Assembly: GCF_002865605.1 (NCBI RefSeq)
Contig: NZ_CP025583.1
Span: 848,501-912,500, forward strand
Length of the DNA: 64,000 nt
Direction: 5' to 3'
From: Paracoccus jeotgali
GTDB lineage: Bacteria > Pseudomonadota > Alphaproteobacteria > Rhodobacterales > Rhodobacteraceae
The notes beneath the pieces were generated by a model. That model saw only the letters and a list, made by a program, of their open reading frames with translations. It was not told where the DNA came from and ran no database searches. Position 1 is the stretch's first letter. Each line of letters opens with the position of its first letter. A program made the position numbers and the translations under genes. Shown here piece after piece: positions 9,139 through 17,622 of the stretch.

Positions 9139-9605
9139 CAGTCCTCCGGCCCCCGCGCGGAGATGCCGAGGATCGTCACCTCGACCGTCACTTCGCCTCC
9201 GTCGTCGAAAAGCAGGGTCAGCGGAAAGGTTTCCCCTTCCGTCATCGGTTCTTGCAGCCGCATCAGCATTGCGTGCAGGCCCCCCGGTTCGAGCGCGACG
9301 CTCTCGCCCGGGGCGATCGCGATTTTCCCCGCCGGGCTCATGGAACTCACACCCTCGGCATTGGTCTTCGTCTCGTGAATTTCGGGCATCATCGCGAGCG
9401 GTGTTGTAAGGCCGATCAGCGTCACCGGCTCGTCGCCAGTGTTGCGGATCGTCATGTAAGCGGCCCCGGGACGGTTCACCCCGATGGAGGCGCGGGACCA
9501 CGCGTTCTCGACGACAACATCCTCGGGTCCGGCCAGCGCGGGCACTGAGAGGCCTCCAAGGGTCAAAAGCGCCGCCAGTATGCTGGTCAAAATATACTTT
9601 TTCAT
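9138..9605 (-). CDS. PCuAC-type periplasmic copper chaperone
   Basis: The 155-aa protein has a signal peptide cleaved near PALAG. It carries the H(M)xnM...HxM copper-site pattern: PEIHETK, then SSMSP, then GLHAMLMRL. PCuAC proteins hold Cu(I) in the periplasm and load it on SCO or directly on the oxidase. It sits between dsbA and a SCO gene and overlaps the latter by one base, which supports a joint copper-delivery role. Confidence 0.93.
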   Translation of the reverse strand: MKKYILTSILAALLTLGGLSVPALAGPEDVVVENAWSRASIGVNRPGAAYMTIRNTGDEPVTLIGLTTPLAMMPEIHETKTNAEGVSSMSPAGKIAIAPGESVALEPGGLHAMLMRLQEPMTEGETFPLTLLFDDGGEVTVEVTILGISARGPED

Positions 9606-9628
9606 CGTTTTGATCCTGCCCTTTCCAT

Positions 9629-10288
9629 TCAGCTTTGCGCGGCAGCGACTTCGGCAGCCACCAATCGCCGCAGTTCTGCCTCCCCGAATGGATCGAGCGG
9701 CTTGCCGTTCACGAAGAATGTGGGCGTCTGGCGAACTCCCACGGTCTCTACATCGGCACGATCCTGATTCAGGATCGCCACGACATCGGGTGCCAGCATT
9801 TGCGTGCGCGCGGCCTCGGCATCGAGTCCGGCCGTGGCGGCGATCTGAAGGATCAGGCCAGGCGCCGGGGCACCGTGTGACGCCCATCTCGGCTGTTCCC
9901 GCAGAACGGCCTCGAGCACCGGCACGTAAACGTCCTGCATGTGCGCCGCCTCGAGCACGCGGATGGCTTCCTCGGATGCCGCGCCGTGGAAGGGCGTGTA
10001 GCGGATCACGACGCGGACAGCATCCCCATGCTCGGCCATGATGTCCTTCAAGAAGGGGTGAAAGGCGCGACAGGCCTCGCAGGCCGGATCGAAGAATTCG
10101 ACGATCGTGACGGGCGCTTCCGCAGGCCCGAGGATGGGCGAGTAGGGGCGGATCATCGCGTCCGCGAGTTCCGGCGCAACAGGCTCCGCTTCGGCCACCG
10201 GGCCGGGGCGGGTTGCAAACCAGGTGGCTCCGCCGAAACCGGCGACGCCGAGGGCGAGAACGGACAGGATCAGGCCGCGTCGGTTCAT
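9629..10288 (-). CDS. DsbA-family thiol:disulfide oxidoreductase
   Basis: The 219-aa protein has an N-terminal membrane anchor or signal (VLALGVAGFGG) and a thioredoxin fold with the redox pair Cys70 and Cys73 in FFDPACEACRAF. The cis-Pro loop is RQTPTFFVNG. It probably oxidises or maintains cysteines in exported proteins, here perhaps the SCO pair. Its start overlaps the stop of the DsbB-type gene by 4 bp, which gives a matched DsbA/DsbB unit. Confidence 0.9.
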   Translation of the reverse strand: MNRRGLILSVLALGVAGFGGATWFATRPGPVAEAEPVAPELADAMIRPYSPILGPAEAPVTIVEFFDPACEACRAFHPFLKDIMAEHGDAVRVVIRYTPFHGAASEEAIRVLEAAHMQDVYVPVLEAVLREQPRWASHGAPAPGLILQIAATAGLDAEAARTQMLAPDVVAILNQDRADVETVGVRQTPTFFVNGKPLDPFGEAELRRLVAAEVAAAQS

Positions 10289-10707
10289 GTTCGTGTGTCC
10301 TTCAATGAAAGGGCCGACAGCGCCCCGATCAGCGCGAAGGCGGCGAGCGCCATCAGCGGGATCGGGATGCCGAAGACCAGTTGGTTGTCATCGGTGCAAG
10401 AGGGGCCGGTGGCCGTGCAGGGCTGGATGCGTTCGGGAACAAGACCGACGTACAGCCCCATGTGCCAGAGGGCGATTGCGCCGCCGCCAAGCGCCAATGC
10501 GATGCCGTAGCGCCCCACGCGGCCGTCCCGCCACCAAAGGCCGAGCCCGAGGACAATGGCCAAGGGGAACATGAAGGCGCGCTGGAACCAGCACAGCACA
10601 CAGGGCGTCTGCCCCAGCACCTCGCCGATGAAAAGCACGGCAAGCGAGGCGACGAGCGCGATGATCCACGCTAGCCCGAGGGCTGTTTCTCCGGATATGC
10701 GGTTCAT
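10285..10707 (-). CDS. DsbB-family disulfide-bond formation protein
   Basis: The 140-aa inner-membrane protein has four hydrophobic helices. The first periplasmic Cys pair is Cys36 and Cys39 (TPCVLCWFQR), and the second is Cys97 and Cys104 in the loop QPCTATGPSC. DsbB re-oxidises DsbA and passes electrons to quinone. It lies 5 bp downstream of the first SCO gene and overlaps dsbA. It is shorter than E. coli DsbB but in the range of bacterial BdbC-like forms. Confidence 0.92.
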   Translation of the reverse strand: MNRISGETALGLAWIIALVASLAVLFIGEVLGQTPCVLCWFQRAFMFPLAIVLGLGLWWRDGRVGRYGIALALGGGAIALWHMGLYVGLVPERIQPCTATGPSCTDDNQLVFGIPIPLMALAAFALIGALSALSLKDTRT

Positions 10708-10712
10708 TTCGG

Positions 10713-11315
10713 TCAGATCCTCTCTTCCAGATCGGCGAGAATCTCCTCGGCGGAGGTGCCGTAGGGCCACGAGTCGGCGAAGCCCGCGTCGGGATCGAAG
10801 AGGAACAAATGCGACGTGTGGCCCATCGTGTAACCATCCGGCGCCGCAGCCTCTTCGACGCGTTCAAAGAAGATCGGAAACGTCTCGGATGTGGCGGCGA
10901 TCTGTTCCGGCGTGCCGGTCAGACCGATGATGCCCGCATCGAACAGCGGGACGTATTCGGCGAGTGCGGCGGGCGTGTCCCGTTCGGGGTCGATGGTGAT
11001 GAAAATCGGCTGGACCTTGGCGGCATCGTCGCCCAGACTGTCCATCACCGCCGCGACCTCAGATAGGGTCGTCGGGCAGACGTCGGGGCAGTTGGTAAAG
11101 CCGAAAAAAACAAGCATCCAGCGCCCCGCAAAGTCCTTCTCGGTTCGAACCATACCCTGGTGGTCCGTCAGTTCGAATTCAGCGAAGAAAGGCGGCTCGG
11201 CGTCAGTTCGGGCGCTGTCGGCACGATAGTCGGACCAGAGTAAAAGCCATACGAAGGCAAGCGCTGCCACGCCTGCCAAAACCCAAAGAAACTTCTGTGC
11301 CGATGTAAGAGACAA
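10713..11315 (-). CDS. SCO1/SenC-family copper chaperone, first gene of the ten-gene operon
   Basis: The 200-aa protein has one N-terminal anchor helix and the Cu ligands FTNCPDVCPTT and MGHTSHLF. It differs enough from the second SCO at 8512 that recent duplication is unlikely. A MerR-type promoter lies on the minus strand 37 bp upstream, so the whole run of minus-strand genes down to 3836 is probably induced by the divergent MerR regulator. Confidence 0.93.
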   Translation of the reverse strand: MSLTSAQKFLWVLAGVAALAFVWLLLWSDYRADSARTDAEPPFFAEFELTDHQGMVRTEKDFAGRWMLVFFGFTNCPDVCPTTLSEVAAVMDSLGDDAAKVQPIFITIDPERDTPAALAEYVPLFDAGIIGLTGTPEQIAATSETFPIFFERVEEAAAPDGYTMGHTSHLFLFDPDAGFADSWPYGTSAEEILADLEERI

Positions 11316-11351
11316 TCCTGTTCGCCTGCCATTGATCCTTGTGTGTCTGCG

Positions 11352-11382
11352 CGTCTACATCCTCTAGCCACTGAAGGTTCAA
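11352..11382 (-). promoter_or_regulatory. MerR-type promoter/operator of the SCO-to-lnt operon
   Basis: On the minus strand TTGAAC (11382-11377) is followed by a 19-bp spacer, CTTCAGTGGCTAGAGGATG, and TAGACG (11357-11352). The spacer has the same CTAG-containing dyad as the ATPase promoter. The -10 box is poor, as in promoters that need a MerR activator. Confidence 0.7.
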
Positions 11383-11488
11383 GCATGAAGATGGCGCCTT
11401 GATGCGACATCACGCGCCTGTGAATCCCGCACTTGCCCGCTCACACCGCAAAACCTACAAGGACTGTATACTTTTTCTGGAGGCGAGA

Positions 11489-11917
11489 ATGCTCACGATC
11501 GGCACTCTGTCAAAGAAGACCGGCACGAAGGTGCAGACCATCCGGTACTACGAGCAGATCGGGCTCATGCCCGAACCTGGCCGGACCGAGGGCGGACAGA
11601 GGCGCTACGACGGTTCACAACTCGATCGCCTGTCCTTCATCCGCCACTCGCGGCAACTCGGCTTCTCGCTCGATGCGATCCGCGAGCTGCTCGACCTCAG
11701 CGACCATCCCAATCGGCCCTGTGATGAAGCTGATGCCATCGCGCGTCGCCAGCTCAAACGGGTGGAGCAGCGCATGGCCCGCCTGAAGGCGCTGCGCACG
11801 GAACTGAAACGCATGGTCCACGAGTGCAGCGGCGGGCGGACAGCGGATTGCCGGGTGCTGGAGGTATTGCGGGACCATTCTGAATGTCTGACCGAGCACG
11901 ACGAGATTGGGGCCTGA
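11489..11917 (+). CDS. MerR-family metal-responsive regulator, CadR/PbrR/ZntR type
   Basis: The 142-aa protein starts at the ATG at 11489 behind GGAGG; longer upstream frames are unlikely. It has the MerR winged helix (IGTLSKKTGTKVQTIRYYEQ) and a long dimer helix. Cys78, Cys113 and Cys121 match the spacing of the CadR/PbrR metal site. It should activate promoters with a 19-bp spacer, and three such promoters flank it (862, 11352, 12631). It is divergent from the SCO operon. Confidence 0.9.
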   Translation: MLTIGTLSKKTGTKVQTIRYYEQIGLMPEPGRTEGGQRRYDGSQLDRLSFIRHSRQLGFSLDAIRELLDLSDHPNRPCDEADAIARRQLKRVEQRMARLKALRTELKRMVHECSGGRTADCRVLEVLRDHSECLTEHDEIGA

Positions 11918-11999
11918 TTGGACCATGCCGATGTCGCGGCAGGAACTTAGACCAGCCGCAGGAGTTCTTCGATCGTAAACCACGAGCCGAAAACGAGAA

Positions 12000-12602
12000 A
12001 TGGCCGCAGAACAAGATTCAAAAGAGAGACGCACGCTCTGGATCGTTCTGGCGCTCAATATCGGTCTGGCCGTGGCTTTTTTTGCAACCGGTGCGTTCGG
12101 CGATTCCAGCGCCTTGATCGCCAACGGCCTCGACAACCTTTCCGACAGCTTCGTCTACGCTATCAGCCTGTTTGCGCTGTCCCGGTCCGGCAAATGGAAA
12201 CGCGGAGCGGCGAACATCTCCGGTGGGCTGCTGATCCTGTTCGCTGCAGGCATCCTCTACGATGCATGGCGCCGCTACATCGGCGGGTCAGATCCGCTCG
12301 GGACGATCATGATCGCCATGGCCCTGATCGCCGCGGCGATCAACGCGGTCTGCGTCTGGTTGCTCGCCCGACTCCGCGAACCGGACGTCAACATCCGCGC
12401 GGCGAACACCTTCAGCTGGAACGACTTCGCCGCGAACCTCGGGATCGTCGTGGCTGGCGGTCTCGTCGCCTGGCTGGGAACGAACTGGCCGGACCTGGTC
12501 GTGGGTGTGGTCGTGGCCGGGATCGCGGCGTGGGGCGGTATCGACATCCTGCGCGATGCACACGGCGAACACCACAAAGCCGTTCATGCCGACGACCGGT
12601 AG
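12000..12602 (+). CDS. short atypical cation-diffusion-facilitator-like transporter
   Basis: The 200-aa protein has about six hydrophobic helices and resembles the membrane half of CDF carriers: GDSSALIANGLDNLSDSF matches the helix-2 metal-site region with DxxxD. At helix 5 the usual HxxxD becomes FSWND, so one metal ligand is missing. It has no full cytoplasmic domain, only a short tail with HGEHHK. Metal efflux is likely by context but not proven by residues. It is 82 bp behind merR and may be its operon partner. Confidence 0.75.
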   Translation: MAAEQDSKERRTLWIVLALNIGLAVAFFATGAFGDSSALIANGLDNLSDSFVYAISLFALSRSGKWKRGAANISGGLLILFAAGILYDAWRRYIGGSDPLGTIMIAMALIAAAINAVCVWLLARLREPDVNIRAANTFSWNDFAANLGIVVAGGLVAWLGTNWPDLVVGVVVAGIAAWGGIDILRDAHGEHHKAVHADDR

Positions 12603-12630
12603 CGATTGATCGCCTTCTGAGAAAAAGGAC

Positions 12631-12661
12631 TTGAAGCTACAGTCGCTGGAGCATTTATGTA
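12631..12661 (+). promoter_or_regulatory. MerR-type promoter/operator of the transglutaminase-CDF pair
   Basis: TTGAAG (12631-12636) and TATGTA (12656-12661) are 19 bp apart, with a dyad in the spacer (GCTACAGTCGCTGGAGC). It shares the TTGAAGCT start with the ATPase promoter. It lies 30 bp before the TTG start at 12691, which shows that earlier in-frame starts are not used. Confidence 0.65.
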
Positions 12662-12690
12662 GATCCTCGCCAGACTCGAGGAGATGCATC

Positions 12691-13461
12691 TTGCCCGCCG
12701 TTGACCCCTTGCTGACAGCCACGCGGCTGCTGGATTTCGAAGCCGCTCCTATTGCGGATCTGGTCGCGGGCCGCGGCTGGCAGGATTTTGGCGAGCATGA
12801 CCGGATCGGTGCCGCCTATGATTTCGTCCGAAACGAGATCGCTTTCGGCTACAATCGTGCCGACGACATCCCGGCCTCAGAAGTGCTGTCGGACGGCTAC
12901 GGCCAGTGCAACACCAAGGGCACGCTGCTCATGGCGTTGCTACGTGGCCTTGGCATTCGGTGTCGCCTGCATGGCTTCACCATCCACAAGGCGCTCCAGC
13001 GCGGTGTCGTGCCCGAGTGGGTTTATCCGCTGGCCCCCGCGGAAATCCTCCACTCCTGGGTAGAGGTCGAGACCGAGAATGGATGGATCAATCTCGAAGG
13101 GTTCATCCTGGACACGCCCTTTCTGAAATCGCTGCAACGGGCGTTCATCGAGATGGAAAGCCTTTGCGGCTACGGGGCCAGCACCGACTGCTTGAGCGGC
13201 CCACCGGTCGAGTGGACCGGCGACGACACATATATCCAGAAGACCGGCATCGCCCGCGATCTCGCAACATACGCTATACCAGACGAGTTCTACCGGGGGC
13301 ATCGCCAGGACTTCGGCGCCTTGCGCGACTGGCTCTATCGCCACGTCATCCGCCACTGGATGAACAGACGCGTGCGCGCAATTAGGCGGGGCAAGGTGCC
13401 GCAAATCCCCGGCCTCGCTCGCCCGAACCATCTTCATGAGGAGACGCACCGTGCCGCATGA
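12691..13461 (+). CDS. transglutaminase-like cysteine protein
   Basis: The start is taken as TTG at 12691 because a GAGGAG box lies just before it and the promoter ends at 12661. The 256-aa protein has a transglutaminase/protease core: Cys in SDGYGQCNTKG, His in ILHSWVEVE and a following GWINLEGF strand. No signal peptide is visible, so it is probably cytoplasmic. Substrate and reaction are unknown. The gene overlaps the CDF gene downstream and shares a metal-type promoter, which is an unusual association. Confidence 0.8.
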   Translation: MPAVDPLLTATRLLDFEAAPIADLVAGRGWQDFGEHDRIGAAYDFVRNEIAFGYNRADDIPASEVLSDGYGQCNTKGTLLMALLRGLGIRCRLHGFTIHKALQRGVVPEWVYPLAPAEILHSWVEVETENGWINLEGFILDTPFLKSLQRAFIEMESLCGYGASTDCLSGPPVEWTGDDTYIQKTGIARDLATYAIPDEFYRGHRQDFGALRDWLYRHVIRHWMNRRVRAIRRGKVPQIPGLARPNHLHEETHRAA

Positions 13462-14380
13462 TCACGGCCATGCCCACATCGATCCCGCATCCGGTGACCG
13501 GCGCGTGTCCATCGCGATCTGGGCGAACGCCCTTCTGACCGTCGCACAGATCGCGGGCGGCGTCGTTTCGGGCAGTCTCGCGCTGATCGCGGATGCGCTG
13601 CACAACTTCTCGGACATGGCGTCGCTGGTGATCGCTTTCGCGGCGCGCAAGATCGCGCGGCGGCCCGCCGACGAACGCATGACCTTCGGATACGGCCGGA
13701 TCGAGATTGTCGCTGCACTGATCAACTACACGACACTCATCCTCGTCGGCGTTTACCTGATCTACGAGGGCGGTATGCGCATGATCGATCCGCCCGAGGT
13801 TCAGGGTTGGACCGTTGTGATCCTCGGCGGCGTGGCGCTCGTGGTCGACGCTCTGACTGCGGCGCTCACCTGGTCCATGCAGAAGGGCAGCGTGAACATC
13901 CGCGCGCTCTTCCTGCACAACCTCTCGGATGCGCTCGCCTCGGTCGCCGTGATCGTCGGCGGCACGCTGATCATTCTCTACGACCTGCGCTGGGTCGATC
14001 CCGCAATCACCATCGGTATCGCGCTGTATATACTGTATCTCGCACTGACCGAGATCGGCGGCCCGATCCGGACACTGATGCTGGGCAGCCCGCCGGATAT
14101 CGACAACTCGGCCGTGATTGCCGCGATGCGGGACGTGGACGGCGTTACGGATGTCCACCACGTGCATCTATGGCAGATGCAGGAACACGAGGCGGCGCTC
14201 GACTGCCACGTGGTCGTCGCCGAAGATGGATGGACAAGAATCGAGGCCATCAAGGGCGAGATCAAAGCACGACTGAGCGAGCGCTTCGGCATCGCTCATT
14301 CCAGCCTCGAATTCGAGAATGAAAGGAACGCCCACACCAACGCCAACCTCTACGGTCACGGTAGTAATGGCCATGAATGA
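13451..14380 (+). CDS. cation diffusion facilitator (CzcD/ZitB-like)
   Basis: The GTG at 13451 follows a GAGGAG box; an ATG at 13436 is possible. The protein of about 309 aa exports Zn, Cd or Co in exchange for protons. It has a His-rich N-tail (HDHGHAH), six hydrophobic helices and both metal motifs: ADALHNFSD in helix 2 and LHNLSDALAS in helix 5. A C-terminal cytoplasmic dimer domain carries DVHHVHLWQ. It overlaps the transglutaminase gene and completes the metal-efflux set. Confidence 0.93.
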   Translation: MPHDHGHAHIDPASGDRRVSIAIWANALLTVAQIAGGVVSGSLALIADALHNFSDMASLVIAFAARKIARRPADERMTFGYGRIEIVAALINYTTLILVGVYLIYEGGMRMIDPPEVQGWTVVILGGVALVVDALTAALTWSMQKGSVNIRALFLHNLSDALASVAVIVGGTLIILYDLRWVDPAITIGIALYILYLALTEIGGPIRTLMLGSPPDIDNSAVIAAMRDVDGVTDVHHVHLWQMQEHEAALDCHVVVAEDGWTRIEAIKGEIKARLSERFGIAHSSLEFENERNAHTNANLYGHGSNGHE

Positions 14381-14522
14381 TCAGGAGCACGAATTGACGG
14401 AAGAACGATATTATCTCGCACCTTCATACACTTAAGCGCAGGGCAGGCAGTGTCAGCTTGGTGGAGAAGGTTGGATATCAGGCCCATCCCCTCCGCCATT
14501 ATCCCCATTGCGAACCAGTGAC

Positions 14523-14547
14523 ACCGCCCTGACGGGCACGGTTTTTT
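14523..14547 (+). terminator. probable rho-independent terminator after the CDF gene
   Basis: ACCGCCCTGACGGGCACGGT can fold as a bulged GC-rich hairpin and is followed by six T residues. It lies 140 bp beyond the CDF stop and would end that plus-strand transcript. Confidence 0.5.
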
Positions 14548-14959
14548 CCGTGTTATCAAAGCGGTTTACAGGGGCCGACCGAACCTCATAGACGCGCCGT
14601 CTGGCCAAAACTGGGCTCAGAATGGCCCTCAGTCTCAGTTTGGGCGAACCTCGCCCGTTCCGGTTCGGTCCAGTTTTCTCATTACCTTTCAATGGCCTGC
14701 TTCCAAACCCCGCCAAAACCCAAATCGGCGATCCGAAAGATAACGATGGCAACGTAGACGGAACACGCGGTAGGCGCGTTGCTCGGGATGCCAGCGTAAG
14801 CAGGCGGATTGCTGGGGTTGGTTCGCATCCCAATCCCCCATCGAAACCGCTGATGACAAACGATTTTGGCACCGCTAGCGTTCAAGAACCTCGGATTGGT
14901 TCAGATCGATGCGGAGGCTGAGCTAAACCAGATACCGAGAACAATCCCAAGATGACTGC
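14548..14959 (+). other. 412-bp gap without a recognised gene
   Basis: This stretch joins the metal island to the metallophosphoesterase gene. I see no convincing gene, tRNA or inverted-repeat ends. The one longish frame (14622-14921) lacks an RBS and any family resemblance. It is one place where a prophage attachment site could lie, but no duplicated core was found inside the window. Confidence 0.4.
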
Positions 14960-15904
14960 ATGAACCCATTTGACATCATTCCAGACACCCACGGCCAATC
15001 CGCCAAACTCGACGCTGCCCTCACTAGACTGGGGTGGAGGCGGAGTGCTCTCGGATGGACCCATCCGGATCCGGATCGACAGATCGTCTTTCTGGGAGAC
15101 TTCATCGACCGTGGGCCGGATAATCGGGCTGTTCTAAAGACCGTTCGCGAACTTGTCGATGCAGGCAAGGCCAAGGCGATCATGGGCAATCATGAGCTCA
15201 ACGCTCTGCATTTCCACACGACGCATCCCGATGATGGCGAGCCGCTTCGTGCGCATTCGCCAAAAAACATCCGGCAGCACCGGACGTTCCTCGACCAGTT
15301 CCCGCCCGGCGATCCGCAGACGCGCGACGTTCTGGACTGGATGCGCAGCCTGCCTCTGTTTTTCGAGGAGGACGGGTTTCGTGCCGTGCACGCCTGCTGG
15401 ATTGACGCCTCAATGGATCGGCTCAAGACGCTGACCGGGAATGGCGTATTGACTGAGGATCAGCTGATCCGGGCTGCAGATCGCAATGAGGCCGACGAGA
15501 TGTTCATCTTGGCCGAGCAGATCACGAAGGGGCCAGAGCATCGCTTGCCCGATGGCTGGTCGTTCACGGATAAGGACGGGACGGAGCGGGATCATGTGCG
15601 CCTGCAATGGTGGAATGCCGCCGCACACACCTGGCGCGACATCGCGATCTCTGTGCCATCGGTTGAGGACCTGCCTGTCGATAGCTTGCCGGAGACGCTT
15701 TCGGCACAGACCTATCCAGCCACTGCGCGACCGGTGTTCTTTGGCCATTATTGGCTGAGTGGCGACCCGGTCCTGCAGGCACAGAACGCGCTTTGTCTCG
15801 ACTATTCTGCGGGCAAGGAAGGCCCACTGGTCTCTTATGATATGTCCGACCCGGTCGGACCGCTTTCGAGGGACAAGATCCGGGTGCATCCGGCGGTCAG
15901 CTAA
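14960..15904 (+). CDS. calcineurin-like metallophosphoesterase (PPP/ApaH-like)
   Basis: The 314-aa protein has the classic dimetal motifs: IPDTHGQ, FLGDFIDRGPDN, IMGNHELN, and late His residues in HACWID and FFGHYWLSGDP. Such enzymes hydrolyse phosphoprotein or dinucleoside polyphosphates; the substrate cannot be told here. No signal peptide is seen. It converges on the HTH/recombinase operon with a 12-bp gap, so it sits at the island/prophage border and could belong to either. Confidence 0.85.
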   Translation: MNPFDIIPDTHGQSAKLDAALTRLGWRRSALGWTHPDPDRQIVFLGDFIDRGPDNRAVLKTVRELVDAGKAKAIMGNHELNALHFHTTHPDDGEPLRAHSPKNIRQHRTFLDQFPPGDPQTRDVLDWMRSLPLFFEEDGFRAVHACWIDASMDRLKTLTGNGVLTEDQLIRAADRNEADEMFILAEQITKGPEHRLPDGWSFTDKDGTERDHVRLQWWNAAAHTWRDIAISVPSVEDLPVDSLPETLSAQTYPATARPVFFGHYWLSGDPVLQAQNALCLDYSAGKEGPLVSYDMSDPVGPLSRDKIRVHPAVS

Positions 15905-15916
15905 AGCGTGTGGCTC

Positions 15917-16297
15917 TCAATCAAACACCCGACCCGGTTGCTCGGCCCACGGCATTTCCGCAATGCCGCAAAGGTCGAAGATCGACAGCACAGTGGGCTC
16001 GCGCCGCAGAACCAGCCGTTCCAGCACCGATGGTGAGAGCCATGCCAGCCGGATCACGCGGCTGACATAGCGGTCCGAGATGCCTTCCGCTCTGGCGAGA
16101 TCGGCGATGGTGTTGACGTCGCCGCGCTCCAGCTTGCGCCGCCAGTCCCACGCGCGGCCGATGGCGCGCAGCAGGCGGGCATCCTGTCCGCGATCCATGG
16201 CGACCTCGATCTCTTTGGGTGGCAGAATGCGAGGGCGGCCGCCGCGATTGCGCAGGGTGAGCGGAATGTGGACTCGCAGGGTTTCGGGCTCTGCCAT
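15917..16297 (-). CDS. HTH protein coupled to the serine recombinase
   Basis: The product is about 126 aa and basic. A KorB/ParB-like helix-turn-helix (TIADLARAEGISDRYVSRVI) lies in the middle, followed by a hydrophobic C-terminus (SIFDLCGIAEMPW). Its ATG at 16297 overlaps the recombinase stop, so translation is coupled. Small proteins of this type often follow DUF2924-recombinase pairs in alphaproteobacteria. It may act as a recombination directionality or regulatory factor; that is inference. Confidence 0.75.
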   Translation of the reverse strand: MAEPETLRVHIPLTLRNRGGRPRILPPKEIEVAMDRGQDARLLRAIGRAWDWRRKLERGDVNTIADLARAEGISDRYVSRVIRLAWLSPSVLERLVLRREPTVLSIFDLCGIAEMPWAEQPGRVFD

Positions 16298-17622
16298 CAC
16301 GCCACCTCCGGCTTGGACGGAGCCATCAACGCGGCAATCGCACCCAAGCCCTCATGGCGGAGATCGACCGACAATCCGGCCTCGCTGGCGGTGACTCGCG
16401 CCACCAGAAGCCGGACCACGCGCGCCTGCTCGGCCGGGATCAGCGCGTTCCACATCTCGTCGAACTGGGTGAGCGACGCGCTGATTGCGTCCTCACCAAG
16501 GTCCGGCCGATCTTTGCGCAGGGTCCGCGACACCCGTGCGGCAACCTCCGGCGTTCGCAGCAGGCGACGGATTTCGCCGACCACGGCATCCTCGACCATG
16601 CCGCCGGGCAGCCGCTGCGGCCCGCGCAACTCGGCTTTCGGCCGTTTCTTGATCACGTCCATCGAGACATAGTAGCGATAGCGGCGCGTACCCTTCTTGG
16701 TGTGGTGCGGGGTCATCGCCACGCCGGTCTCGGTGAAGATCAGTCCGCGCAGCAGCGCCGGTGACGGTTCCTGAGCCGCGGCCTTCCTAAGATACCGGTT
16801 GTTCGCAATCGCCTCGTGCACGTCGTCCCAGAGCTTTTCGTCGATGATCTCATCATGCTCGCCGGGATAGGCTGTGCCTTTGTGGACGGCGAGGCCGCGA
16901 TAGGCCTTGTTGTGCAAAGTCTTGAGCAGCGAGGTCTTGTCGTAAGGCCTGCCGGTCTTGGTCAGGATCGCGCGTGCGTCCAACTCGCGGACCACCTGCG
17001 CCGTGGAACTGGACCGGGCATAGAGCGTGAAGATCGTCCGCACCGTCTCAGCCTCGGCCGGGTCCACGATCAGCTTGCGGTCCTTCACGTTGTAGCCCAG
17101 CGGCACCGGCCCACCCATCCAGATGCCCTTTTTGCGCGACGCAGCGACCTTGTCGCGGATCCGCTCGCCGATGACCTCGCGCTCGAACTGGGCGAAGCTG
17201 AGCAGGATGTTCAGTGTCAGCCGCCCCATGGACGTGGTGGTGTTGAAGGACTGCGTGACGGACACGAAGGTGACGCCGTGCTTGTCGAAGATCTCGACCA
17301 GCTTTGAGAAATCCATCAGCGCGCGGCTGAGGCGGTCAATCTTGTAGACCACGACGATGTCGATCAGCCCGTCCTCGATATCGGCGATCAGGTGCTTCAG
17401 CGCGGGCCTCTCCAGCGTCCCGCCCGAGAATCCGCCGTCGTCATACCGGTCGCGCAGGCAGACCCAACCCTCCGCCTTCTGGCTGGCGATATAGGCCTCG
17501 CAGGCCTCCCGCTGGGCATCGAGGCTGTTGAATTCCATGTCGAGCCCTTCCTCGCTCGACTTGCGGGTGTAGATGGCGCAGCGCAGGCGGCGGGGCGGTT
17601 GTGGCTGTGGTTGGCGTGTCAT
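16297..17622 (-). CDS. large serine recombinase / putative phage integrase
   Basis: The 441-aa protein has a resolvase catalytic domain near its N-terminus (CAIYTRKSSEEG, with Ser following YTRK; YKIDRLSRALMDF). A recombinase domain (GYNVKDRKLIVDPAEA...) and a coiled C-terminal part follow. The zinc-ribbon region appears reduced, with few Cys. The ATG at 17622 overlaps the DUF2924 stop (ATGA). No other integrase is seen, so it is the best candidate for integrating the prophage, although the cassette can also be an independent element. Confidence 0.88.
   Translation of the reverse strand: MTRQPQPQPPRRLRCAIYTRKSSEEGLDMEFNSLDAQREACEAYIASQKAEGWVCLRDRYDDGGFSGGTLERPALKHLIADIEDGLIDIVVVYKIDRLSRALMDFSKLVEIFDKHGVTFVSVTQSFNTTTSMGRLTLNILLSFAQFEREVIGERIRDKVAASRKKGIWMGGPVPLGYNVKDRKLIVDPAEAETVRTIFTLYARSSSTAQVVRELDARAILTKTGRPYDKTSLLKTLHNKAYRGLAVHKGTAYPGEHDEIIDEKLWDDVHEAIANNRYLRKAAAQEPSPALLRGLIFTETGVAMTPHHTKKGTRRYRYYVSMDVIKKRPKAELRGPQRLPGGMVEDAVVGEIRRLLRTPEVAARVSRTLRKDRPDLGEDAISASLTQFDEMWNALIPAEQARVVRLLVARVTASEAGLSVDLRHEGLGAIAALMAPSKPEVA

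Noticed and set aside
14453..14560. tRNA or tmRNA fragment suggested by a CCACCA-like end on the minus strand
   Set aside because: No acceptor stem, T-arm or anticodon arm could be drawn around it.
14622..14921. 99-aa frame in the gap before the metallophosphoesterase
   Set aside because: No RBS, no recognisable protein features and composition like non-coding DNA.
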